From positions 248,001-312,000 of the forward strand of contig CAWENQ010000003.1 of the NCBI GenBank assembly GCA_963810485.1: DNA of 64,000 bases. The letters run 5' to 3'. Shown piece after piece: positions 34,647-43,952 of the stretch. The notes beneath the pieces were generated by a model, which saw only the letters and a program-made list of their open reading frames with translations, had not been told where the DNA came from and searched no databases. Made by a program: the position numbers and the translations under genes. The first letter of the stretch is position 1; every line of letters begins with the position of its first letter. The stretch is from DATKFM01 sp963810485. Lineage in GTDB: Bacteria; Pseudomonadota; Alphaproteobacteria; Dongiales; Dongiaceae.

Positions 34647-36938
34647 ATGGCCGAACTCACCGCGCAGGAACAATATCTGCTGGAGCTGGTCAACCGCGCC
34701 CGGCTCGACCCGGCCGGTGAAGCGTCGCGCAACGGCATCGGGCTGAATGACGGGTTGAATCCAGGCACCATTACCGCCAACTCTAAGCAACCGCTGGCAG
34801 CCAATCCCAACGTGGCGACGGCGGCCCAAACGCACAGCCAGTGGATGCTGGACACCGATAATTTCTCCCATACCGGCTCGGGAGGTTCTGACGCTGGCGA
34901 CCGGATGGAAGCGGCCGGCTACGTGTTCTCCGGCAATTGGACATGGGGCGAGAACATATCCTGGCGCGGCACAACGGGTACGCTGAACCTGACCTCATTT
35001 GTCGCCGCCCAGCATAACAGCCTATTCCAGAGTTCAGGCCACCGCGAAAATATCCTCGACCCCAATTTCAAGGAAATCGGCATCGGTGTCCGAACTGGTA
35101 TCTATTCGGGCTACAACGCCTCAATGGTCACCGAGGACTTCGCCAAGAGCGGCACTGGGAACTTCCTGACCGGCGTCGCCTATTTCGATGCCGATGGCGA
35201 CAAGTTCTACACCGTGGGCGAGGGCCGCGGCGGCATTCGCATGGATGCGCGCAACAGCAGCGGCGCGCTCGTCTCCACCACGACAGCGGCGGCCGGCGGC
35301 TATCAGACCAAGCTGGCGGCCGGCACCTATGATGTGACCTTCTCCGGCGGCGGGCTGTCTGCGGCCCTCGGGATTACTCTCGCCATCGCCAGCGAGAACA
35401 TAAAGCTCGATGTCATGGGCACGGCTACGCTCGGGACCAATGTCAGCGCGACGCTGGGCGCGAACACCCGGGGCCTGGTGCTGCTGGGGATCGACAACGT
35501 CAACGCCACGGGCAACAGCCTCGCCAACAACATCAGCGGCAACAAGGGCGCAAACCAGATCAACGGCGGCGGCGGTGCCGATACGCTGGGCGGCGGCGCG
35601 GGCAACGACGTGTTCATCGTCAAGGCCGGCGAGGCCAACGGTGACGCGATTTCTGATTTTACCGGCAATGGTAGTTCAGCTGGCGACACGATCCGCTTTG
35701 AGGGCTACGGCACCGGCGCCACGCTGACCAATATCTCCGGCAATCAATGGCAGGTCAGCGGCGGCGGCTTCACGGAGACGATCACAGTTACGGGCGCGGT
35801 TGCCACCGGCGATTTCACGTTCGACGGCAGCACCAGCACTCTGCCGGGCGGCGGTGGGGGCGAGACAGGCAGCGCGACGGCGGGGGCCGACACGCTGGCC
35901 GGCACCACGGGCGCCGATACGATCGATGGCTTGGCCGGCGCCGACAGAATCTCCGGCGATGCGGGCGACGACCGCCTGACCGGCAGCGATGGCAATGACA
36001 CGCTGCTCGGCGGCGCCGGCAACGATGTCATGACCGGCGGCCTCGGCGCCGACAGCATGGCCGGCAGCTCCGGCAACGATACCTATGGCGTCGACGCCAC
36101 GACCGACCGCGTATCCGAGAGTTCCGGCGGGGGCGCTGATACGGTGCAGAGCTCGATCACCTACACGCTCGGCAGCTATGTCGAGCACCTGACGCTGTTG
36201 GCGGGCGCGGGCAACATCAACGGCACGGGCAACAGCTCGGCCAATATCATGACCGGCAACGAAGGGAACAACTCGCTGTCCAGCGGCTCGGGCAACGACT
36301 CCCTGACCGGCGGCGCGGGCGCAGACTCGCTCAATGGCGGATCGGGCAATGACACGATGATCGGCGGCGCCGGCAACGACTACTACTATGTCGGATCCGC
36401 GGGCGATATCGTCACGGAAACCAGCGGCGAGGGTACCGACAGCGTGCAAGTCGGCATCTCCTATACGCTGGGCGCCAACCTGGAGAATCTCATCCTCGGC
36501 GGTTCGTCGGGGATCGGCGGCACGGGCAATAGCGGCAACAACCTCCTCACCGGAAACGCCGCCGCGAATTCTCTCTTGGGAAGCAGCGGCAACGACAGGC
36601 TGCGCGGGGCGGGCGGCAATGACGTGCTCAATGGCGGCACCGGGTCCGACACCTTCTGGCGTGCGACCGCGAGCGATGGACGCGATACGGTCCAGGACTT
36701 CACCAAGGGCTCCGGCGGCGATCGCCTGGATATCGGCGATGTGCTCAGCGGTTATGACTCGGGCGACAATGCGAATGAGTTCGTGCAGCTCGTCGTCAGC
36801 GGCAGCAACACAATCGTGCGCATCGATGCCAATGGCGCGGTCGGCGGAACAAGCTTCACCGATGCGTTCGTGCTAACGAATGTTACCGGCCTGAGCGTCG
36901 GCCAGATGATCGCCGACGGCAATCTTGTCCTGACATAG
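34647..36938 (+). CDS. CAP domain (SCP/PR1) protein with RTX repeats, type I secretion substrate
   Basis: A 763-residue protein. A CAP domain covers residues 1-170: EQYLLELVNRARLDPAGEA, HSQWMLDTDNFSHTGSGGS, WGENISWRG and GHRENILDPNFKEIGIGV with the conserved His/Glu residues. A beta-sandwich of about 90 residues follows (GVAYFDADGDKFYTVGEGRGG). RTX nonapeptides then run from about residue 300, and a C-terminal type I export domain ends GQMIADGNLVLT. No signal peptide. Start choice rests on the paralogue at 37133, which begins with nearly the same residues (MAELTA-EQ-LLELVNRARL). ATG 34470 is an alternative. CAP proteins act outside the cell, but the activity here is unknown. Confidence 0.85.
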   Translation: MAELTAQEQYLLELVNRARLDPAGEASRNGIGLNDGLNPGTITANSKQPLAANPNVATAAQTHSQWMLDTDNFSHTGSGGSDAGDRMEAAGYVFSGNWTWGENISWRGTTGTLNLTSFVAAQHNSLFQSSGHRENILDPNFKEIGIGVRTGIYSGYNASMVTEDFAKSGTGNFLTGVAYFDADGDKFYTVGEGRGGIRMDARNSSGALVSTTTAAAGGYQTKLAAGTYDVTFSGGGLSAALGITLAIASENIKLDVMGTATLGTNVSATLGANTRGLVLLGIDNVNATGNSLANNISGNKGANQINGGGGADTLGGGAGNDVFIVKAGEANGDAISDFTGNGSSAGDTIRFEGYGTGATLTNISGNQWQVSGGGFTETITVTGAVATGDFTFDGSTSTLPGGGGGETGSATAGADTLAGTTGADTIDGLAGADRISGDAGDDRLTGSDGNDTLLGGAGNDVMTGGLGADSMAGSSGNDTYGVDATTDRVSESSGGGADTVQSSITYTLGSYVEHLTLLAGAGNINGTGNSSANIMTGNEGNNSLSSGSGNDSLTGGAGADSLNGGSGNDTMIGGAGNDYYYVGSAGDIVTETSGEGTDSVQVGISYTLGANLENLILGGSSGIGGTGNSGNNLLTGNAAANSLLGSSGNDRLRGAGGNDVLNGGTGSDTFWRATASDGRDTVQDFTKGSGGDRLDIGDVLSGYDSGDNANEFVQLVVSGSNTIVRIDANGAVGGTSFTDAFVLTNVTGLSVGQMIADGNLVLT

Positions 36939-37132
36939 CGGCATTCCGTCAGCGTGCATGCCGCCTGCGCTACTCGGCATAATACGCATAAAATTTCGAG
37001 ATAACTTTTGCACCCGCATTCTTAACCAAGAGTGCGCGGGAAGTGCAGCGCTAGCCTTAAGGAGGCTTTCATAAGTCGCGGTTAATCTCCGCTTAACGAT
37101 CCAAATCTCAGCGTTGAGCGTCTTCGATTGTC

Positions 37133-40100
37133 ATGGCGGAATTGACTGCGCACGAACAGCTGCTGCTTGAGCTTGTCAATCGGGCGCGTCTCGATCCGGC
37201 GGGCGAAGCGGCGCGTTACGGCATCGACCTCAATCAAGGGCTGGCTGCCGGCACAATATCGGCCGCGCCCAAGCAAGTTCTCGCATCCAATCCGAACCTG
37301 GCGACGGCGGCGCAGAACCACAGCCAGTGGATGCTGGACAATGACGTGTTCAACCACAACGGCGCCGGCGGGTCCGATCCGGAGGACCGCATGCGCGGCG
37401 CCGGCTATTCGTTCACCGGCTCCTGGCGCTGGGGCGAGAATATTTCCTGGCGCGGAACCACAGGCACGCTGAACCTGACGGCGAATATCGCCTCGCATCA
37501 CGAGGGCCTGTTCGAGAGCACCGGTCATCGCCAGAACATCCTTGGCGACTTCCGCGAAATCGGCATCGGTGTCCGCACGGGAACCTATCAAGGCTACAAC
37601 GCCTCGATGACGACGGAGGATTTCGCGAGAAGCGGCACCGGTCAATTCGTCACCGGCGTGGCTTATTTCGACGCGAACGGCGACAGGTTCTATGGCATCG
37701 GCGAAGGCCGGGGCGGCGTGCGCATGGATGCGCGCCTGCTGTCGAGCGGCGCCTTGACGACCGTGAATACGGCGAGCGCCGGCGGCTACGGGGTAAAGCT
37801 CGCCAGCGGCGCCTATGAGCTGACCTTCTCCGGCGGCGGCATTACCGCCGCCATGGGCGTCGCCGTCAGCCTCGGCACGTTGAACATCAAGGTCGATGTG
37901 GTCGCAGCCGATGGATTAGCCACGAATGTCAGCGCGACGCTGACCGGCGCCGGCAGGAGCCTGGCGCTGCTTGGCATCGAGAATGTCAGCGGCACGGGCA
38001 ACGGTCAGGCCAACCAGATCTTCGGCAACAAAGGCGCCAACGAGCTGAATGGCGCCGGCGGCAGCGACACTATGACCGGCGGGGCCGGTAACGATGTATT
38101 CGTGGTCAAAGCCGGCGAGGCCAACGGCGATTTGATCGCCGATTTTGCCGGCAATGGCGGCAGCGCCGGCGATACGATCCGCTTTGAGGACTATGGCGCC
38201 GGGGCGTCGTTGCAGCATGTCTCCGGCAACCAGTGGCGCATCGTCGGCAACGGCATTGTCGAGAACATCACCATCGTCGGCGCGGTTGCCGCCGGCGACT
38301 ACAGTTTCGTCGGCGATGGCAACCCGCCGCCGGGATCGGAGCCGGTGACGGGCACGGATGGCGACGATGACCTGGTCGGCACGGCCGTTGCCGATGTCCT
38401 CGGCGGCGGCATGGGCAACGACAAGGCAACAGGTTCGGGCGGCGGCGACTGGCTCTATGGCGGCGAGGGCAGCGACACGCTTGATGGCGGCACGGGTATC
38501 GATTCCCTGCGGGGTGGCGAGGGCAGCGATGTCTACATTGTCGATAGCGTCTATGACTTTGTCCAGGAACAAGGCAGTGCCGCCGATGCGGATGCCGTGT
38601 GGTCGGCCCTGTCGATCGACCTGGGCAACGATGTGCGTTTCGGCGGCGTTGAAAATGCGCGATTGCTTGGTTCGGCCACCGCGAGTGTGATCGGCGACAA
38701 CCGGGCCAATCGCCTGGAAGGCAATATCGCGGCCAATGCGATCAGTGGTAACACCGACGACGATACGCTGATCGGCGGCGACGGCAACGATACGCTTGAC
38801 GGCGGCACCGGTTTCGACAGCCTGGTCGGCGGCAAGGGCAACGACGTCTATGTCATCGATGAACTGACGGAAGACAACGATGTCGTCGAGATGGCGGGCG
38901 AGGGAACGGACACCGTCCGCAGCTTCGTCGGCGCCACGCTGGCGGCGAATGTCGAGAATCTTGTGCTGCTCGGTTCCGCCGGGTCGGGCGAAGGCAACAG
39001 CCTCGCTAACTACATTACCGGCAACAGCGATGGCAATGAACTGACCGGGGCCGCCGGCAACGACACGCTTGTCGGCAATGGCGGGGATGATGACATTGAT
39101 GGCGGCGTCGGCGCGGATTCAATGGCGGGCGGTCTGGGCGGCGACGAATACATCGTCGACGCTGCCGGCGACAGGATCGCTGAAGCCGCCGGCCAGGGAA
39201 TCGACATCGTTCTCAGCAAGGTATCCTGGACCCTGGGCGCCAATCTGGAAAACCTGACTCTCACCGATGCCGCCGCTCTCAACGGCATCGGCAACGCGCT
39301 CGTCAATGTTATCGTCGGCAATGCCAGCGGCAATCTCCTGAGCGGCGGCGCCGGCAACGATACTCTGCAAGCCGATGGCGGCAGCGATACGCTCGATGGC
39401 GGTACCGGCGCCGATCGCATGGATGGCGGTTCCGGCGACGATACCTATGTCATCGACGATCTGGATACCGATGGCGCCGGCGCGGACAAGGGCGATGTCA
39501 TCATCGATTCCGGCGGTGTGGACAGCGTGCGCAGCTATTTCGCCGTCAATCTCGGGGTCGACTATCCAGGTATCGAGAATGCGGCGCTGCTCGGCAAATC
39601 GGCCATTGCCGCAACGGGCACGGCCGGCGCGAACTGGCTTGCGGGGAATGCATCCGCCAATCAGCTTTCCGGCCTGGCGGGGAATGACACGCTCAATGGC
39701 GGCGGCGGCGGCGACAAGATGGCCGGCGGTACCGGCGACGATCGCTACTTCGTCGATAGCGCCTATGATGTGGCCTCCGAGAATGCGGGCGAGGGCAACG
39801 ATACGGTCCAGAGCTCGGTGTCCTATGTGCTGGGCGCCAATCTCGAGCATCTCACGCTTGCTGGCATTGCCGCCATCAACGGCAGCGGCAATGGCGGCGC
39901 AAATGCCATCACCGGCAACAATGCAGCAAACAAGCTCGCGGGCCTGCTGGGCGACGACACGCTGATAGGCAATGGCGGCAACGACCTGCTGGATGGGGGC
40001 GCCGGCGCGGACTCCCTGGATGGCGGGCTGGGGAACGATCTCTTTGTCGTCGACAGTGCGTCTGACATCGTCGCCGAGCGCGACGGCGAGGGCATCGATG

Positions 40101-41194
40101 CCGTGCACAGCGCGCTGCAGGCGACGGTGCTTGCGGCGTTCGTCGAGAATCTCACGCTGCTGTCCGGCGCCAAGGACGGCACGGGCAACGGATTGAACAA
40201 CGGCATCATCGGCAACAACGACGCCAATGTGCTGGACGGTGCCGGCGGCAACGACACGCTGAGCGGTGCCGGCGGCAACGATACCCTTATCGGCGGCACC
40301 GGCAACGACCGCATGGGTGGCGGTCTGGGCAACGATTTCTACAATGTGGATAGCGGTGCAGATGTTGCAGTCGAAGCTTCGGGACAAGGTCTCGATACGG
40401 TCATGGCGTCGGCAAGCTTCGTGCTCGGGAGTTACATCGAAAACCTGACGCTGGCGGCTGGCGCGGGCAGCATCAATGGCACGGGCAACAGCTCCAACAA
40501 CGTCATGGCCGGCAATGAGGGCGCCAACAGGCTGACCGGTTCCACGGGCAACGACACGATCTCAGGCGGCGACGGGGCGGATACGCTCAATGGCGGCGCC
40601 GGCAATGACAGCATGACCGGCGGCCATGGCGACGATGTCTATCTGGTCAATGCCATCGGCGATGTCGTGGTTGAGTCAGGCGGCGGCGGGACTGACACCG
40701 TGCAGAGCGCGATCAGCTACAAGCTGGGTGCGGAAGTTGAAAACCTTACCTTAGTCGGTACTGCTGCAATCAACGGCACCGGCAATGGCGGCGACAATTC
40801 GATGGCCGGCAATGGGGCGGCGAACCGGCTCGATGGCGGCGCGGGGGACGATGTCCTGCGCGGCGGTGCCGGCAACGACACACTCACCGGCGGCCTCGGC
40901 AGCGACAGCTTCGTTCGTGTCCTGGGCAGCGATGGTCGCGATACGATCACCGACTTCACCCTCGGCCTGGGCGGCGACAAGCTGGATATCGGCGATCTGC
41001 TCACGGGCTATGACGCGGGCGACGATGCGGCCGAATTCGTCCAGCTGGTCGTCAGCAACGGCACCACCATCGTCCGCATCGATGCCAATGGCAGCACCGG
41101 CGGCGCTCAGTTCGCCGATGCGTTCGTGCTGGCCGGCATTGCCGTCACCGACCCCAATCAACTGGCCGCCGACGGCAATCTGATCCTGCAGTAG
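37133..41194 (+). CDS. CAP domain protein with long RTX region, tandem paralogue
   Basis: A 1353-residue paralogue of the gene before it. The CAP domain (residues 1-170), the beta-sandwich (GVAYFDANGDRFYGIGEGRGG) and the export domain (TDFTLGLGGDKLDIGDLLTGYDAGDDAAEF and after) align with the neighbour. The RTX middle is expanded to many more modules of about 100 residues (VDSASDIVAERDGEGIDAV, VENLTLLSGAKDGTGN). The expansion is typical of unequal repeat exchange. The intergenic 194 bases hold its own promoter region but no strong ribosome site. Start ATG 37133 is supported by the paralogue. Confidence 0.87.
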   Translation: MAELTAHEQLLLELVNRARLDPAGEAARYGIDLNQGLAAGTISAAPKQVLASNPNLATAAQNHSQWMLDNDVFNHNGAGGSDPEDRMRGAGYSFTGSWRWGENISWRGTTGTLNLTANIASHHEGLFESTGHRQNILGDFREIGIGVRTGTYQGYNASMTTEDFARSGTGQFVTGVAYFDANGDRFYGIGEGRGGVRMDARLLSSGALTTVNTASAGGYGVKLASGAYELTFSGGGITAAMGVAVSLGTLNIKVDVVAADGLATNVSATLTGAGRSLALLGIENVSGTGNGQANQIFGNKGANELNGAGGSDTMTGGAGNDVFVVKAGEANGDLIADFAGNGGSAGDTIRFEDYGAGASLQHVSGNQWRIVGNGIVENITIVGAVAAGDYSFVGDGNPPPGSEPVTGTDGDDDLVGTAVADVLGGGMGNDKATGSGGGDWLYGGEGSDTLDGGTGIDSLRGGEGSDVYIVDSVYDFVQEQGSAADADAVWSALSIDLGNDVRFGGVENARLLGSATASVIGDNRANRLEGNIAANAISGNTDDDTLIGGDGNDTLDGGTGFDSLVGGKGNDVYVIDELTEDNDVVEMAGEGTDTVRSFVGATLAANVENLVLLGSAGSGEGNSLANYITGNSDGNELTGAAGNDTLVGNGGDDDIDGGVGADSMAGGLGGDEYIVDAAGDRIAEAAGQGIDIVLSKVSWTLGANLENLTLTDAAALNGIGNALVNVIVGNASGNLLSGGAGNDTLQADGGSDTLDGGTGADRMDGGSGDDTYVIDDLDTDGAGADKGDVIIDSGGVDSVRSYFAVNLGVDYPGIENAALLGKSAIAATGTAGANWLAGNASANQLSGLAGNDTLNGGGGGDKMAGGTGDDRYFVDSAYDVASENAGEGNDTVQSSVSYVLGANLEHLTLAGIAAINGSGNGGANAITGNNAANKLAGLLGDDTLIGNGGNDLLDGGAGADSLDGGLGNDLFVVDSASDIVAERDGEGIDAVHSALQATVLAAFVENLTLLSGAKDGTGNGLNNGIIGNNDANVLDGAGGNDTLSGAGGNDTLIGGTGNDRMGGGLGNDFYNVDSGADVAVEASGQGLDTVMASASFVLGSYIENLTLAAGAGSINGTGNSSNNVMAGNEGANRLTGSTGNDTISGGDGADTLNGGAGNDSMTGGHGDDVYLVNAIGDVVVESGGGGTDTVQSAISYKLGAEVENLTLVGTAAINGTGNGGDNSMAGNGAANRLDGGAGDDVLRGGAGNDTLTGGLGSDSFVRVLGSDGRDTITDFTLGLGGDKLDIGDLLTGYDAGDDAAEFVQLVVSNGTTIVRIDANGSTGGAQFADAFVLAGIAVTDPNQLAADGNLILQ

Positions 41195-41196
41195 GC

Positions 41197-42051
41197 TTAG
41201 CGCTTACCTTTCCAGGTCACGCATTTCTGGCGCTGTTCGCCCAGACCCTTAATGCCCAGGCTCATGACGTCGCCGGGCTTCAGGAACACCTGCGGGTTCT
41301 TGCCCATGCCAACGCCGGGCGGCGTGCCCGTGGTGATCACGTCGCCGGGCATCAGCGTCATGAAATGGCTGACATAGCTGACCAGATGCGCCACGCCGAA
41401 GATCATCGTGCGGGTGTTGCCGGTCTGCATGCGCTGGCCGTTGACGTTCAGCCACATATCCAGGTTCTGCGGATCGGGCACCTCGTCGCGGGTGACCAGC
41501 CAGGGGCCGAGCGGGCCGAAGGTATCGCAGCCCTTGCCCTTGTCCCAGGTGCCGCCGCGTTCGGTCTGGTATGCCCGTTCGCTGACATCGTTGCAGATCA
41601 GGTAGCCGGCAACGTGCTTGAGCGCGTCCTTTTCCGCCACATATTGAGCCTTGGTTCCAATCACGACGGCCAGCTCCACTTCCCAATCGGACTTCTTGGA
41701 GTCCTTGGGGATGGTCACGTCGTCATGGGAGCCGACGATACAGGTCGTCGCCTTCATGAAGATGATCGGCTCGCTCGGCGGTTTGGCGCCGGTCTCGGCT
41801 GCATGGTCGGAGTAGTTGAGGCCGATGGCGACCAGCTTGCCAATCCCGCCCACGGGCGGGCCGAAACGGGGCGCGCCGCGGACCAGCGGCAGGCTGCCGG
41901 GCTTCAGCTTGGCCAGCTTCTTCAACGATGCCGGCGAAAGCGCCGCCGGGCCGATATCGCCGACTTTCTTGCTCAGATCCCGGATCTTGCCGTTGGCGTC
42001 GATCAGGCCGGGTTTCTCCTTGCCCGGCCGGCCATAGCGGACCAGCTTCAT
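41197..42051 (-). CDS. Fumarylacetoacetate hydrolase (FAH) family protein
   Basis: A 284-residue FAH-fold hydrolase or decarboxylase. The metal-binding and active-site motifs are in GLNYSDHAAETG near residue 75, SDWEVELAVVIGTKAQYV near residue 120 (Glu ligands), and VCNDVSER-type ICNDVSERAYQ. The C-terminal GDVITTGTPPGVGMGKNPQVFLKPGD is the family signature. Members cleave beta-keto acids such as acylpyruvates or open-ring sugar acids (for example 2,4-diketo-3-deoxy-L-fuconate). The neighbouring SDR could be the preceding sugar-acid dehydrogenase; substrate inferred only. Confidence 0.87.
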   Translation of the reverse strand: MKLVRYGRPGKEKPGLIDANGKIRDLSKKVGDIGPAALSPASLKKLAKLKPGSLPLVRGAPRFGPPVGGIGKLVAIGLNYSDHAAETGAKPPSEPIIFMKATTCIVGSHDDVTIPKDSKKSDWEVELAVVIGTKAQYVAEKDALKHVAGYLICNDVSERAYQTERGGTWDKGKGCDTFGPLGPWLVTRDEVPDPQNLDMWLNVNGQRMQTGNTRTMIFGVAHLVSYVSHFMTLMPGDVITTGTPPGVGMGKNPQVFLKPGDVMSLGIKGLGEQRQKCVTWKGKR

Positions 42052-42135
42052 GATTTCCCCCCGTTGCGCATTAGGAATCGGGCGGCACTATAGCAGCCCG
42101 AAATGGCAATTCGTCAACTAACGGGAGCCGGCGTC

Positions 42136-42327
42136 GTGACGGAGCTGATAATCGAGCAGTGGACGAATCTCAACCAAAGCATCGACTACCGCTGGTCGGT
42201 CTGGATCGATGGGCGCCGGGTGCAGATGGGCGGCCCGCATAAGACCGCCGATGAATCGGAACGCGAGGGCCGGGCCTATTGTCAGAAAGGTCTGGCGCAA
42301 GCACCGGACCGGGTGACCCGGCTGTAG
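42136..42327 (+). CDS. Small hypothetical protein
   Basis: A 63-residue frame from GTG 42136, with GGGAGCC seven bases before; ATG 42103 would add 11 residues but has no ribosome site. The sequence is beta-strand-like (ELIIEQWTNLNQSIDYRWSVWIDGRRVQMGG) and ends with a basic helix. It is not recognised. It sits between the FAH-family gene (divergent) and the SDR gene (33 bases downstream, same strand). Confidence 0.5.
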   Translation: MTELIIEQWTNLNQSIDYRWSVWIDGRRVQMGGPHKTADESEREGRAYCQKGLAQAPDRVTRL

Positions 42328-42360
42328 CCGCCGGCGGGAAGAATTGAAAGGCAGAGGGAC

Positions 42361-43143
42361 ATGGCAGGACGGGATCTATTGGCGGGACGGCGGGCCTTTG
42401 TCACCGGCGCCGGGTCAGGCATCGGGAAGGCGATCGTCCTGGCCCTGGGCAAGGCCGGAGCCCGTGTCGCCGTCAGTGACATCGACGAGGCGGCGGCGCG
42501 GGTTGTGGCCGCGCAGGCGGGCGCCGGGGCGACGGCTCACAGGCTCGACGTCACCAACGCGGCTGAGACCGCAACTGTCCTGGACGCCGCGGCGAGGGCG
42601 CTGGGGGGCCTGGATATCGTCTGCGCCAATGCCGGCGTCTCCACCATGAACCGCGTCGTCGATCTCACGGAGAAGGAGTGGGATTTCAACATGGACGTGA
42701 ATGCCAAGGGCATCTTCCTGACCAACCAGGCCGCCGTGCGGCATTTCCTGGCAGCGAAGGCGCCGGGCGTCATCGTCAATACCGCGTCCATGGCGGGAAA
42801 GGTCGGTGCGCCGCTGCTGGCGCACTATGCCGCGAGCAAGTTCGCCGTGGTGGGCTTCACGCAATCCCTGGCGAAGGAAGTCGGTGCTCAGGGCATCCGC
42901 GTCAATTGCGTCTGTCCCGGCTTCGTGCGCACCTCGATGCAGGACCGCGAGCTGGAATGGGAAGCCGGCCTGCGCGGCATGAAGCCGGACGCCGTCCGCG
43001 CCGAGTATGTCACGATGACACCGCTCGGCCGCATCGAGGAACCGGAGGACGTGGCCGATGTCGTTGTCTTCCTGGCCAGCGATCTCTCGCGCTTCATGAC
43101 CGGTGAGGCTGTTTGCGTCACCGGCGGTGCGTTCATGGACTAG
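42361..43143 (+). CDS. Short-chain dehydrogenase/reductase (classical SDR)
   Basis: A 260-residue classical SDR. It has the cofactor motif VTGAGSGIGKAIVLALG near residue 17, CANAGVS (NAG motif), catalytic Ser in VNTASMAGKVG and Tyr-x-x-x-Lys in HYAASKFAVVG. The end is EAVCVTGGAFMD. The acidic residue after the second strand (VSDIDEAA) points to NAD rather than NADP. Such enzymes oxidise sugars, polyols or diols. ATG 42361 follows GCAGAGGGAC. Confidence 0.88.
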   Translation: MAGRDLLAGRRAFVTGAGSGIGKAIVLALGKAGARVAVSDIDEAAARVVAAQAGAGATAHRLDVTNAAETATVLDAAARALGGLDIVCANAGVSTMNRVVDLTEKEWDFNMDVNAKGIFLTNQAAVRHFLAAKAPGVIVNTASMAGKVGAPLLAHYAASKFAVVGFTQSLAKEVGAQGIRVNCVCPGFVRTSMQDRELEWEAGLRGMKPDAVRAEYVTMTPLGRIEEPEDVADVVVFLASDLSRFMTGEAVCVTGGAFMD

Positions 43144-43149
43144 GCAGGC

Positions 43150-43797
43150 CTACAGCGCCGGTGCGCCGCTGAGCCAGCACTGCTCCGAACCCCACTTGTT
43201 GATGCGATACTCCCAGCCGACCACGGCCGACTTCTCCGGCGAAATGTAGGTCAGCTGCGTGATCGTGTTCCGGGGGCCCTTCCAGGATTCCTCGAGCACG
43301 ATGACCGGGATATAGCCGTAGGGAATGGTCCGGTACTTTTCCTGGTCGGATACCACAAGCGTCACCTGGTAGGTGGTCTCTTTGCCGTTGATGCCCATCC
43401 ACTGGATGGGGCCCTCATGCTTCGAGCCGACCTTGAGGTCGCGCAGGTTGGGAAACTTGTCCAGGCCGGAGAGCGTCTTTCCGGTTCCCTGCTTGGTCGC
43501 GATCTGCTCGACGAGGGTGGTGCCGTATAGCGAGCGCGGCTGGCGGATCTCCAGGCGCGGTGTGCCGTTGATCATCTGGGCATAAACGACAGTGCTGTCG
43601 TCGACCGCCTTGATGTTGATCTCGGCCGTCCGCGCCGGGTTGATCGGGTTGGGGATGTTGCTGTTGCACTCATACTCGAACCGCGTGCCTGCGGCGGCCG
43701 GCGCGAAGTCGACGGCGGCGGCCGGGTTGGCGGAAAACAGTGGCAATGCCAACAAGGCGGTCAATAGATGACCGCGCGTGACCGCAATGCGCGTCAT
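43150..43797 (-). CDS. Exported protein of unknown function
   Basis: A 215-residue protein with a signal peptide (residues 1-28, LLTALLALPLFSANPAAA). The mature part is beta-rich, starting VDFAPAAAGTRFEYECNSNI, and has two Cys (one near 43, one in SEQCWLSG), which may form a disulfide in the periplasm. I do not recognise the family. It converges on the SDR gene, seven bases away. The start ATG 43797 has TGGGAGGAGCGTC upstream. Confidence 0.65.
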   Translation of the reverse strand: MTRIAVTRGHLLTALLALPLFSANPAAAVDFAPAAAGTRFEYECNSNIPNPINPARTAEINIKAVDDSTVVYAQMINGTPRLEIRQPRSLYGTTLVEQIATKQGTGKTLSGLDKFPNLRDLKVGSKHEGPIQWMGINGKETTYQVTLVVSDQEKYRTIPYGYIPVIVLEESWKGPRNTITQLTYISPEKSAVVGWEYRINKWGSEQCWLSGAPAL

Positions 43798-43952
43798 GAC
43801 GCTCCTCCCATGAATGATCCCGTGAAGGTAGCGGCATTTCGGTTAATATTCCGCTAAGGGATCGGCGGGCCGGCAAGCGCTCTTGACGAAGATTACTTTG
43901 AAATCAGGCAATTGCGCCGGCAAGGCTTGCGCCCTGCCGGCGCCTTGGTCTG

